Shown in pieces: positions 33,501 through 45,033 of a stretch of 64,000 nt of DNA; the stretch's first letter is position 1; each line of letters opens with the position of its first letter. The notes below the pieces were generated by a model, which made no database searches, was not told the origin of the DNA, and saw only the letters and a program-made list of their open reading frames with translations. This stretch comes from Nannobrachium achirus (Eukaryota > Chordata > Actinopteri > Myctophiformes > Myctophidae), in NCBI GenBank assembly GCA_963921795.1, contig OY997640.1, forward strand, positions 7,389,091 to 7,453,090. The letters run 5' to 3'. The position numbers and the translations under genes are program-made.

Positions 33501-33735
33501 CACCATCCGCCGCGATGCTCCTGCGGACTCCCGCCGCTGGAAGTATAGGATTTGGGATGACTTTGTTCTTCATGGTTGGCTTTTCAATGCTAGTTTAAGG
33601 ACTGTGGGGTCGCAAATTCTCACAGTCCTGGTTTTTACCTCAGAGTGACCTTCTCCTAGGTGGGTTGCCTACCATGGCTAAGAGCCCCACCCGCCCCGAC
33701 TGATAGCTCAGATTTCCGGATCTGAATGGTTCACA
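30531..33735 (-). mobile_element. APE-type non-LTR retrotransposon (LINE), near full length
   Basis: Minus-strand element: 5' UTR about 33574-33735, one long ORF, and a (TAGA)n tail at 30531-30549. The short 3' end with a simple-repeat tail resembles RTE-type LINEs, but the clade is not certain. Promoter-like 292-bp monomers lie directly upstream. No clear target duplication was found. Confidence 0.88.
30548..33573 (-). pseudogene. LINE endonuclease/reverse transcriptase ORF, one frameshift
   Basis: The ATG at 33573 opens 839 residues. Endonuclease (about 64-320): TFNACT, LGVQEH, LGDFNARIG (213-216 GDFN), YQLDYILV, GSDHR. Reverse transcriptase (about 585-815): NIIPVPKAGD, NYRGISL, QNGF, FIDFKKAFDS, AGVMQGD, YADD at 780-783. 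A small deletion and frame change at about 31080-31110 ends this frame early (stop at 31054). The C-terminal part resumes in another frame through 30958-30548 (LLYGSECWTLKP, TRMLRAVLNI, GRPTKTYVDVLKED). Catalytic motifs look intact but the ORF is broken. Function in life: nicks DNA and primes reverse transcription at the target site. Confidence 0.92.
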
Positions 33736-33764
33736 TGCTGATGTTTTAACTCACTGAATGGTTC

Positions 33765-34740
33765 TAATTAAATACAAGTTCTAAAGTGTCGAAGTCTCAC
33801 CCTAATATTTCTCTGTTGAGTTCCATCAGCTGTGTGCTCCCTGTTCCTGTCTGAGCCATGAGTGAGAGTGTCTCTCCCCTGTCTCCCTTTATATGCCATT
33901 TAGTTAGCATATTATGGGGAGTGTGCAGTGGTGAGAACAGCCAATCAGCTGAGGCAGAGGTGAGAACAATGGAGTGGCAGCTAAAACCCCCATAGAAACC
34001 AAGCTAACAAAGTGTTATAAGTAAATACAACACAGAGACCAAGCCAACTAAGTGTTATAATTAAATACAAGTTATAAATGTCAAAGTCTCACCCTAATAT
34101 TTCTCTGTTGAGTTCCATCAGCTGTGTGCTCCCTGTTCCTGTCTGAGCCATGAGTGAGAGTGTCTCTCCCCTGTCTCCCTTTATATGCCATTTAGTTAGC
34201 ATATTATGGGGAGTGTGCAGTGGTGAGAACAGCCAATCAGCTGAGGCAGAGGTGAGAACAATGGAGTGGCAGCTAAAACCCCCATAGAAACCAAGCTAAC
34301 AAAGTGTTATAAGTAAATACAACACAGAGACCAAGCCAACTAAGTGTTATAATTAAATACAAGTTATAAATGTCAAAGTCTCACCCTAATATTTCTCTGT
34401 TGAGTTCCATCAGCTGTGTGCTCCCTGTTCCTGTCTGAGCCATGAGTGAGAGTGTCTCTCCCCTGTCTCCCTTTATATGCCATTTAGTTAGCATATTATG
34501 GGGAGTGTGCAGTGGTGAGAACAGCCAATCAGCTGAGGCAGAGGTGAGAACAATGGAGTGGCAGCTAAAACCCCCATAGAAACCAAGCTAACAAAGTGTT
34601 ATAAGTAAATACAACACAGAGACCAAGCCAACTAAGTGTTATAATTAAATACAAGTTATAAATGTCAAAGTCTCACCCTAATATTTCTCTGTTGAGTTCC
34701 ATCAGCTGTGTGCTCCCTGTTCCTGTCTGAGCCATGAGTG
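33765..34740 (-). repeat. 292-bp tandem repeat, 3.3 copies, upstream of the LINE
   Basis: CTCTGTTGAGTTCC recurs at 33811, 34103, 34395 and 34687, an exact 292-bp period with almost no divergence. The outermost copy is partial (34657-34740). The array ends about 30 bp before the LINE 5' UTR. On the LINE strand each full unit has ATTGG about 47 bp upstream of ATATAAA, so they look like promoter monomers. A tandem satellite unrelated to the LINE is the alternative. Confidence 0.92.
33888..33945 (-). promoter_or_regulatory. CCAAT/TATA pair in monomer nearest the LINE
   Basis: Minus strand: inverted CCAAT (ATTGG, 33941-33945) followed by ATATAAA (33888-33894). The same pair recurs at +292 and +584 (TATA at 34180 and 34472). 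Spacing is typical of RNA polymerase II promoters. About 30 bases downstream each unit has an ATG opening a 20-codon ORF (MAQTGTGSTQ...). Confidence 0.5.
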
Positions 34741-34805
34741 CTAAAATAGTTGCCTACCGATCTATTAAACTAATATTACTACTTGTTGTTTCATTCTTTT
34801 TTCAG

Positions 34806-34938
34806 ACACCAGCGTCGCCGTTGTCTAGCCACTGACAGAAAATGATTCAACAGCTGCAGTGTAATGGATTAACATGATCAAATAATAGGCTACTGTGCTA
34901 ATAATAATTTGTAATTGCCAATCCTTTGTGTAAATAAA
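34806..34938 (+). other. Candidate terminal exon with AATAAA in the TTAA element
   Basis: A strong acceptor (CATTCTTTTTTCAG) precedes a short frame ending in a stop within 42 bases, then AT-rich sequence and AATAAA at 34933-34938. It could be the last exon of the gene whose start is at 29953, with middle exons lost. Very short coding content makes this speculative. Confidence 0.3.
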
Positions 34939-35025
34939 CTGCTATTCATACTATTGTACGACTATTTCTTTATCATGTTGGTTGCACAAACATTTGGTTG
35001 GATGTGAGATCATTTGATCTATGCC

Positions 35026-35385
35026 AGTGGTGTAAACGTAACTAAGTACATTTACTCAAGTACTGTACTATCCTTATTAGAGCCTACAATTTTGAGGTAT
35101 TTTATACTTTATCTGTATTTCTAGTTTTCAATACTTTACTTCTAGACTACTCCACTACATGCTCACAACGTGTCGCAACGCATTGCTTGTAGATCTGCTA
35201 TTTTCATTTAATTCCATTTTGTACTTTACTTTTGGTACTTTGAGTATATTTTGATGCCAATACCTTTGTAGGCTACTTTTATTCAAGTACATTATTTTAT
35301 TCCTGAACTTTTACTTGTAACAGAGTATATTTATATTGCAGTATTGATACTTCCACTCAAGTAAGACATGTTAGTACTTTTTCTT
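35026..35385. repeat. Fish repeat with CTAAGTACATTTACTCAAGTACT motif
   Basis: The CAGTGGTGTAAACGTAACTAAG start and repeated TACTTT/AAGTAC motifs mark a common fish interspersed repeat, probably a DNA-element derivative. A half-hairpin (GCTTGTAGATCTGCTATTTTC) lies inside at 35186. Another fragment is near 2880. Confidence 0.6.
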
Positions 35386-36011
35386 TTTTTGTTTAGAACA
35401 CGGATAAATGCATAGTCTGTCTATACTGTACATAGTAAAGCATGTTTTGGTTGTAGCTGAAATATATAAATACATATACATTTTGGTGTGCTGGACGGTG
35501 CATGATGGAATTCCAATGCAGGACCCAGGCCAGCCATCACGCAACAGAGGAAGACTTCAATGGACAGGAGCATCTATCATGTTTTATCTTCATGAGTCGT
35601 CAGTGAAATTAATTTACATCTGAGCAAACAATAGCCTATTTAACACAACAATAAGGTAGGCCTATATATCTCAGTTGTAAAACTAAGGTTTGAGGTGAAT
35701 ACTTTGCAATCCAATCCATAACAACACACTTCGACACCATGTGACTACTACATGTGTGTTTGTTTATGTTTTGTGTGGGCAGAGTCTAGAGGGAAGGACA
35801 TCCTATATGGGTGGGAATTTAGGAGGAGTCGAGGAATGGTGATATGCAAAGCAATCTGGGAGTTGGAGTTATTCAGTCAAACACAGAATATCATGAAATA
35901 CTAAGATTTCTAAAGACACATTTTGAACACATAAGAACCCCAAGAGTGTGTTTATTGTCTCACAAACAACATTAAAATAAGATTTGGTTGTCTCAGGGGT
36001 GACCTAGCCCT
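35386..36011. other. Right interior of the TTAA element, no gene seen
   Basis: AT-rich noncoding sequence up to the TIR. One 71-residue ORF at 35408-35623 has no recognisable feature. Confidence 0.5.
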
Positions 36012-36063
36012 TTAAAGGAGCTACAGTCAACTTTTTCATTTTGGCCGTTGTCAGGCTGACTTT

Positions 36064-36126
36064 GTTTACATCCCTCTTCTATTATTTTATAATATAAAAG
36101 AAAGAATAGAAGAGGGATGTAAACAT
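36064..36126. repeat. Hairpin at duplication breakpoint
   Basis: TGTTTACATCCCTCTTCTATT and its complement (AATAGAAGAGGGATGTAAACA) form a stem of about 20 bp with a 20-base AT-rich loop. Homology with copy A resumes at the next bases (TTCTGGTACC). Confidence 0.85.
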
Positions 36127-36278
36127 TCTGGTACCTTTAGGCATGCTTGGTAACATCCCCAAAATCCAGGAAAATATACTTAGCCTACCACATTTTCAAG
36201 ATGGCACCCAAGATGACTGCCGGGAGCTTTAAAATGGCTTGATTTGAACTAGAAATCAAAACTAACAATGCTGATAAC

Positions 36279-36279
36279 G

Positions 36280-36343
<64 letters not shown>
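36279..36343. repeat. (CTGT)n microsatellite
   Basis: About 16 units; copy A has only three. The ORF track through it reads SVCL repeats and is not a gene. Confidence 0.97.
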
Positions 36344-36944
36344 AGCCAACCAGAAACATGTTTTGAACTTTGGTGAAATGTATTTTGTTGTAGAGCCTGC
36401 CTACTCTATCTGTACATTTGTGCACACACACACACACACAGCCATGAACAAATGCCATATCCGTATCCGCTCTATACCGGATCTCCAACCTGCAAATTGA
36501 AATGATCCCCACTTCATTTAAGCATGTGGACACTGACGCGACTCATCGGATTTTGACAGCTGCCTTCTCCTCCTCGTTCCGGTCCGCTCCGGCCCACTTT
36601 CACCCCTGCCTATATACTATAGCAACCACACTAATTACTGAATGAAAAAATAAATAAACCGGGCCTAATAAAGGCGTGGCATCTACCTGGATCTCTTCCA
36701 TCATGGTAGTGATGTCAAATTCATGACATCACTCTTGCCCAAATATGGAGGGGCGGCAGCCTGCGCACATCGGTGTTGTCAGGCATGCACGGCAACCGTT
36801 TGTGTTGTGATTGAGGTCAGACCAGAGCTCTGCTCAGCATGTATAAGATTTGAAAATACTTTTGAATTCCACTTCATTCCACAGAGCCCAGAGCGTTCAT
36901 TTTTCTTTACTCCGTGTCGTGAGAGAAGTAGATGGATAACTTAG

Positions 36945-38180
<1,236 letters not shown>

Positions 38181-38395
38181 AAACCACCATCTGCACGATG
38201 GAGGGAGAAAGATAATGCGGTCACACCGAAATATGTCTGTAGACTGATAAATGCAGGTTGTGCACTGCAGCTGTTTTGTGCAGCCAGTGCTGCCCAGTGT
38301 GAAGTGAGCTTAATTTCATCAAGGACCATATGTCATCCAAAAAAAAAAAAAGAGTAAATCCAGCTATCCGATTATCTAATGATTGATAACACCAC

Positions 38396-39037
38396 GGAGT
38401 GCCTCTACTCTACTGTACTGTATATTGTACTTTTCCGTCGGCCTTTGAGTACTAAACAGTTTTCCCGCAACGAGTTGCATTTTTGTTACACTCGGACTGA
38501 AACCCTGCAAAAAACACTCTCCCGTTAAGAGAGGGAGGGAGAGACTGAGAGACAGAGAGAGAGAGTGATGAAAAGAGAGGGGAAATGGAGGGGAGGGACT
38601 CGAGGGAGTCAGGGAATGAAGGATGATGTACTGTGTACTAGCAGGGCTGCAGGGTCACTGGCAGCTGGCTGTGTACCCATAATTCAGTGTGATTTAGGGC
38701 TCTAATAGAGCGCTCAGGTCTAATAAGCAATGTCATCTGCCGGCAGGTGTGACCAGACTGCACAATTTGTTTGGATTATGTCACTTCCTATTCTCCTCCT
38801 TGTCTTCGTGCAGTTTCATTCACATTGATTGGAGTTCGGTTTACATCAGTTAGTGTTTCCCAATCTGTTCTGGTTCAGGGCCCTCTGGAGAAATCTGGAA
38901 AGTGTTCACCCGTCTCTAGAAAGTACTGTAGGCCTATATGTCTCGGTATTACAATGCGATTGTTGTCGGGTGGAAACCTTGCATGTCCAAAACCGTTTGT
39001 TTTGTATTTATCATTTTAAAAATGATTTCAAATAGTG
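38396..39037. other. Intergenic, GA-rich tract, no gene
   Basis: A purine-rich GAGAGA tract at 38527-38610. Short ORFs at 38771-39035 overlap in two frames without recognisable content. Confidence 0.5.
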
Positions 39038-39109
39038 AAAATTGCCAATCTACAAGCACACAACGCCTCACGGTGCAAGGCATTGTGTGCTTGTAGATCT
39101 GCTATTTTC
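39038..39109. repeat. ~70-bp hairpin element
   Basis: AAAATTGCCAATCTACAAGC...ACAACGCC pairs with GGCATTGTGTGCTTGTAGATCTGCTATTTT. Stem about 30 bp with a few mismatches. Confidence 0.85.
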
Positions 39110-40191
39110 AATAGTCCTGCGCGACAGTCTAGTATGATGAAGCAGGGCTTTACTTTACGAAAATAAAACGTACACATTTGAAACTTGGAGATACAAGGTT
39201 TCTACCCGACAGTGTTTTAAAGGAAAAGTACCATGAATTTATTTTACATACTTTATGAATGTTAATATAAATGTCTTTATCTTTGGAGGCTACAGTCCAG
39301 GACGGGCTTCAGACACACCTCCTGTGGGAGACATGGCCCAGATCTGAACACGTTTGATTTGCGACCCGTTATCAATATTAATACAATCAAATTATTTGCA
39401 GGCCCACTTGCAATAACATAATGACCCACCAGTCAGTGGGCACCACTCCGCAGGTTGGGAATCACCGGTTTAGGTTAGTTCAGCCGACTAGAGTTGACTG
39501 GAACTGAACTGAAATGAACTGAACCTATCCGAGCTGCGTGAATGTGATGAAGTGCCAACTCCACTCCAATTTCAGTGTCTAAATGCTACTAATTCTAGGC
39601 CTAGGAGGTGGCACAACAATCATTCAGGATACGCACAATATCATTGGTACGGTATGACATGAGCTAGGTCACATCATTATTGTGGAAAGGTATGCTCTCT
39701 TCTTTGTGTGTTCCCCTTCTCATACCCTGCCAAAAAAGACGTTTTTATTAATAAAAACGTCTTTTTCACTATGGACCTCCCTGCCAGACGTCTTCTGAAC
39801 GTCTTTTTTTTTTAAATAATAAAAAAAAAAAATTTGGACCTCCAACAGTGTACTAGGCATGATCGCGATCGCGAAATTGCATGTTTAACCCCCATACCAA
39901 CCCCATCTTTCAAACATGGCAGCCATGTTTGTTTACATTTGAAGAAAACATAAGGGCTCCTTTCTCCTGAATGCCTGAACGGATTTCCAAGCGGATTTTT
40001 TTGTTTGAAAGCTGTGAAAAGCATGCACATGCATAGTGCATGATCTGTGCACGAATGTGTGCACCAGCGTGCACACTATTTTTTTAACCCTTTGTTGGCG
40101 AACCGGCAATATAAGAGGTCATCCCACTTTAAATATGGCACCGACTGAGTTAACCCATTTAGGCCTAGAATTACTGAATGCTTTAACCAGT
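39110..40191. other. Intergenic with a 34-bp perfect palindrome
   Basis: The palindrome AAAAAGACGTTTTTATT + complement lies at 39734-39767, next to CAGACGTCTTCTGAACGTC. GGACCTCC occurs on both sides. The ORF at 39812-40030 (minus) is not recognised. A short GCATGCACATGCATAGTGCATG run lies near 40022. Confidence 0.55.
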
Positions 40192-40261
40192 GAAAAATAG
40201 CAGATATACAAGCTCACAGCGCGGCACCGAGTGCCGCGCTGCGAGCTTGTAGATCTGTTTT
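40192..40261. repeat. ~70-bp hairpin element
   Basis: GAAAAATAGCAGATATACAAG...GCGCGGCAC pairs with GTGCCGCGCTGCGAGCTTGTAGATCTG. A minimal 30-bp relative (AAAATAGCAGATGTACAATCTGCTATTTTT) lies at 40600-40632. Confidence 0.85.
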
Positions 40262-40632
40262 TTTTTTTTAAGTCGTGAAAATGTGTGCACATCTTTGAAT
40301 ATATTATGTATTTTCAAAGCGATCGTTTGTAACTAAAATTTTGCTTCTGGGTGGTCCCTGGAATTAAATATTTTGAAATAAATATAATTTTGGGGGTCCT
40401 TCACATGAAAACGTTTGAGAACCACTGACATAGTAGTCTCTCAAGAACAGACTAACTGAGCTCCAGTTAAGTGAAAAGGACCTTTTCTTTGACGATGGCT
40501 GGCCAGATTGCTGACATAGAAACAGGTTTTTCAAAAAACCTTAGAAAGGATTCAAAAGACACTTAGAATCGGGTCAACATTCTAATTTTCACGATTTATC
40601 AAAAATAGCAGATGTACAATCTGCTATTTTTC

Positions 40633-41893
40633 AATAGTTGAAGCATAAAATAATGATACACAATAATGTGTACCCGTTCTGAATGGGTAATCGTCTTAAT
40701 AACAAAACAGTCCCTGACATGTCCCCAGATAGCACACGTATTGTCCTGTCATTCATTACCATTTACCACAACCGGCGCTGGGTGACATTGTGTCTGACAT
40801 GAACACCGGGAGGTGTGATCTTTTATACACTGCAGATGACAGCTGGATAATTTAATTTCATACTCCAATGGAGGAGTCTTGTGTTGTTTCTGCTGCAGCC
40901 TGTTTAACGCGAGGCAGTTTCCTCACACCACAACAACCTGGCTTATACAGCATGAGATGCACCCTGACAGTATAAAGGTTAACTTAACATTCACCCACGT
41001 CGGCAGGTTATAGCTACTCACCCGCGTCGGCAGGTTAGCTTTTCACTAGGTTAAAATTCACCCATGTCGAAAGGATGAACCATCAAACAGATGCTATGTC
41101 GCAATGTCGACACACTTCCTGCTATAGTCACTCCTCATTTGATATGGTCTCTTATCTGTATTTTTGGGCAGTATATTGTGCTCTGTTTCCTGTGTTCTGA
41201 ACAGGCCACACTTTCTGCATGAATTTGCCTCCGCTGTCCGCTTGTTGAATCTGGTCGTGGAGGCACGTCGCCTTTGGACAGGTGGTGCAGAGAGAACAGC
41301 TGAGGTCTGGGAGACAGCGAAGGATAAATAGAGAAATAGAGAGAAATATAAATACAAATTCAATGTCACACAAAGGTGACAGTTTATGTTTGCCTATATT
41401 ATAATACAGTATGGCCATCACAAATCAGTTCTCACCATGGCCTTATTTTAAAAAAAATTTAGAAGCTACAACATCATGCAGGGGTCATCTATATCCGTAC
41501 AGGCGTACACACTACAAAGACAGTTGTGTCCGTGGCAAAGATTCGGCCCAGCTGGTCCATAGCAAATTTATTTTCACACACCATTATATGTTCTTATTTT
41601 GAGCATAAGACCCAATTACTGAATGTCAAGTCTCCAGGTTTTCTTCAGAATATGTATGACACTGATATACTGGTTCTCAAATGTTTTATTTGCACTCTGA
41701 AGACCCTACGGGTCCATTTGGACTCAGAGTTATAGAGCTATTATGGACATTCAGGGCTATCTCTTTATGTTTCTGGTTTTGATTGAATACTTTGTTAGCA
41801 GTTCACATAGGAAAAGCACAGCACCAAGTTAAATTCTCCTTAAAAGTTCTTGAAAGTAGTTGAGGTACTCTGTTGTAGGCACTACCATACTCT
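40633..41893. other. Intergenic, no gene seen
   Basis: Contains a short relative of the GTTAGC/TCGGCAGG minisatellite (40985-41065). ORFs at 41094-41421 (minus) are open in two frames but lack recognisable domains or splice support. Confidence 0.5.
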
Positions 41894-42453
41894 CAGTGGC
41901 GTCACTTCAGAAAAAGCTAAGGTATGGCAACATGACTGGTGTCTTGCACACACGAAGGCGTGCGTGCAAGACACCAGTCATGTTGCCATACCTTAGCAAC
42001 AGGCATGATAGGCTACATTTATTTTAAGAAGTACATTTTTTCGACCCCAGTTTCTACGGTTTCTTGGGCTGGATATGGCAGCCTGGAACGGTTGTTCAAG
42101 TGCAGCTAAACTTGGCATGTTAGTAAACGTGCTACAATTAACAATAATGCATTGCACCTGTGCAGCTGACCTGCGGAACCTGGGAATATACCATTCTGTC
42201 AAGATGGGGAGAATAAAATATAGCCTACCATGCTGTCAAAATGGGGAGAATACAAGTGTGGAGGATGAAAAAGTAAAGTGACCATTGTTAGATTTTGCAT
42301 TTGTAGTTATTTTACTGTAATTTAACAACATAATAACCAGCACAGATAGACAAAGACACATTCATGGATTTATATTTAAAAGTAACTTTTATTTCCCCCC
42401 CTGGACACGGTATGGCAGCTGCATACCCCTGCCATACCCAATTGACGCCCCTG
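41894..42453. mobile_element. hAT-type MITE 1 with 8-bp TSD
   Basis: Ends CAGTGGCGTCA and TTGACGCCCCTG; flanks CATACTCT at 41886-41893 and 42454-42461 are identical. An internal near-perfect hairpin (GGTATGGCAACATGACTGG...) lies at 41921-41996. Small ORFs inside are not genes. Confidence 0.9.
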
Positions 42454-42529
42454 CATACTCTCCTAAAAATATCAAATGATTGATTAGGTACTTAATCCTG
42501 GTGTAGCCCCCATAGTTATTACAGCCAAG

Positions 42530-42645
42530 ACCCAGCCCACAACAGCCCTACCAATCGGGCTCAGCCCTATTGGCACAACGGTCTGTGCGTTGGTCTGGGG
42601 GGTAGGAGCCCCGGGTTCACTCCCTACATCCGCGCATCACTACAC
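42530..42645 (+). other. tRNA-like sequence (SINE head or tRNA pseudogene)
   Basis: TTGGCACAACGG resembles a box A, and GGGTTCACTCC about 45 bases downstream resembles a box B (GGTTCRANTCC). A clean cloverleaf or anticodon could not be assigned, and no SINE body or tail is clear. Confidence 0.35.
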
Positions 42646-43024
42646 TAGCTAAACTTCGTTATGACAACAAATAGGCTTTTTTAGGCTATTTTCCTCCACA
42701 GTACGTCATCAAATCAATAGAGGTCAATGAGGATTGTTTATAATCGCACGTGTAATCTGAAAACGATTGAATTACATCGGTTCATGATTTAAGACTCATC
42801 TGCTAGTCGGGGGCCTTAGGGAGATAGAATGGTATTTCGTGCTAATCAGTCTAAAAGCGCCAAATTTTGCACAGATGTAGCCCAGGGCATGCTCTAATGA
42901 TTTAGCTAGGGTGCCCGAGTCGCTGACCTTCGGGGTCGCCACAGCGGCCAAATGAAGTTGGGCTCCCATCGACTTTCTACAGGAGGAAAATACCCAGAAA
43001 AACATTTTTTTTCTGAGTATTTAA

Positions 43025-43519
43025 CACATCGGATGCCCACGTGATCTCTGACGTCTAATTTGCTGGTGCCCATGGCAACGCGTCAAACGCGTCATTTTAC
43101 CTACCGGCGAGAGTACTGGCGAGAAAAGTAATCCGAGTAAATGTAATCCGAGTATGTCCTGTTTATTTCGCGAAAATCTTTTCTTTCAGTCAGGACCGTT
43201 TTTTATCATTTCTAAGCCACAGTGTTTGTGTTACGGCAGGTAGAAGAGGCTGCCGTTTTGAAATGAAAGTGATTTAAAAGCTAGATTAGGAGAAAACAGC
43301 GTTTTTGTGCAGCCGCTAGACAGGAAGTCAACGAGACACACAGCACGTCCGGGTGACGTAATTGCGCGCTGCATGTTGGGAAATGGAGTTTGTTTCATCA
43401 CCGCGGTAGCCAAGTGCAGTAGCTACAGTACAGTATAGTTTACTGTACAACGCGTCAAACGCGTCGTGGGCCTCCAGCGACATCAAAGAAATTTACTGGG
43501 CACGTGGGCACCCGATGTG
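43025..43519. mobile_element. TTAA-flanked MITE, 495 bp
   Basis: TIRs CACATCGGATGCCCACGTG and its near-complement, flanked by TTAA at 43021-43024 and 43520-43523. CAACGCGTCAAACGCGTC occurs near both ends. Noncoding. Confidence 0.85.
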
Positions 43520-43679
43520 TTAAGTAGGATGTGAGGGGTCTAACTAGGGGTTTGTCATGATACTGAATCCATTGCAAGCATTTGTTTTGCACAAAAAACA
43601 TTCCTTGGGCTAAAAATGGCCCCAGAAAACGACGGTTTAGTGATGAGTCATCACTTTTCACAGTTTTGTGGGCATTTTC

Positions 43680-44118
43680 TGGGGCAGTTTCTACAAAGTC
43701 CTACAAAAATGAAAATGTAATGTTTTTTTTTCTTATAAAAAAAATGTTTTTGTAAGGTTTTATAGCCATGAATCATAAATCATGCTCTAATTTACATATG
43801 GGGGATATTTTTCACAATAATATATATATACATGTTCTAGAGTAGACATTCTAATGATCACCAAAAAAATATTACAGGCATTTTACTTATCTTTTTGAGA
43901 GGAATAGCTTCAGTGAAAAAGTGAGATGTTGTTCGTCAAAACTCTGGAATGTCAGCCTCTGTGGCAGGTGTGAGTGTCAGCCTCTGTGTGGGGTATTTAT
44001 ATGCAAATATTGTGGCCAATGTCATTGTAATACTAAACAATAGAATCCAATGGAGATGTTTAGGTGGTAGGGTAAACCTTTTTTTTGGATAAAATGCAAT
44101 GTGGGTCCTAGAGGGTTA
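43680..44118. mobile_element. piggyBac-like MITE fragment
   Basis: Inverted relative of 51333-51819: shared GTAAGGTTTTATAGCCATGAATC and CTAATGATCACCAAAA blocks. The right end reads GGTCCTAGAGGG then TTAA; the left end is degraded. It lies between copies of short AT-rich repeats. Confidence 0.65.
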
Positions 44119-44468
44119 ATGTGAATCTATGTTGATTGTCGATGTTACTGTTTCGTTTGCATGATTAACTTGTAAGTAAACAGCACTTTCACACTGCACT
44201 GTCCACGTAAAAAGTTCATACTCATTGTTACTTAATTTTGTGATATCATCAGTCAGGAAATCATTTCCTAACTGAACTCGCTTATCAACTTCCCCATTTC
44301 ACATGGTTGTTATTTTAATCTCTCTGCAAAGATCCACTATGGTTGTCTGTAATGCATATGACACCCATTAGGTGCTCTATGGTTGGCTGCCCTGCACAGT
44401 GACGTGCAGAGAATGTTAGAGAGGCAGGGGCTGATAATTTTCTAAAAGTGCCTTTTGATGAAAATCTC

Positions 44469-44538
44469 AAAAATAGCAGACCACCAAGCTCACAACTCGT
44501 CATGCTGCGTTGTTGTGAGCTTGGAGGTCGGCTAATTT
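44469..44538. repeat. ~70-bp hairpin element
   Basis: CAAAAATAGCAGACCACCAAGCTCACAAC pairs with GTTGTGAGCTTGGAGGTCGGCTAATTT. Compensatory changes (CCACC / GGAGG) keep much of the stem paired. Confidence 0.8.
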
Positions 44539-45025
44539 CGCTTGATTTCTACACAGAGAGGGCAATTCGTTCAACATAAGATGCTGCATTCAAGTTCAGG
44601 AGAGTTTGGACAAGGCAATTCTCTTGAATGCTGCCATCAGGTATGGCATGGAAAGAGGGAATTTGCATTTCTTTCACCTTAGTAAAAACTGCATTCATGG
44701 TCGGGAGAGGACACGTTTTATGACGGATAAAAGGGCAGGGGTTCAAGCCCCCTTTGATGTCTATGTGTGCACGTGCCTGGTCATGCAGACACCCATAAGA
44801 TGCTAGAAAGTGCTCTGAGCTCCTCAGTGTTCACTGATCTCAGTTGGAACAAAGACGTATCTTCAACACTTGAAACAGGTATCTTTTATTTCACTGTATT
44901 TATTGTATAGACATGATTGCTATCTAGAATGTGGAGCTATTTAAAACGTGTTCTAACATAAATAAATATATCACTTAAAAAATGTTGATGTCTGAAATTT
45001 CATCAGCTGTATTTAGTAGCTAACG
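44539..45025. other. Intergenic, no gene seen
   Basis: Two short opposing ORFs near 44549-44806 overlap each other. No splice or domain support. Confidence 0.5.
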
Positions 45026-45033
45026 GTAAGATG

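Larger units (their letters stand above)
29554..36011. mobile_element. 6.46-kb TTAA-flanked DNA transposon (nested)
   Basis: The ends AGGGACAGGTCACCCCTGAG and its near-complement at 35988-36011 form 24-bp TIRs with two mismatches. TTAA flanks both sides (29550-29553, 36012-36015). TTAA duplication is typical of piggyBac and Kolobok superfamilies. It contains a palindromic MITE, the LINE and the 292-bp repeats. A start exon and a terminal exon (below) may be remnants of its own gene. Confidence 0.75.
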
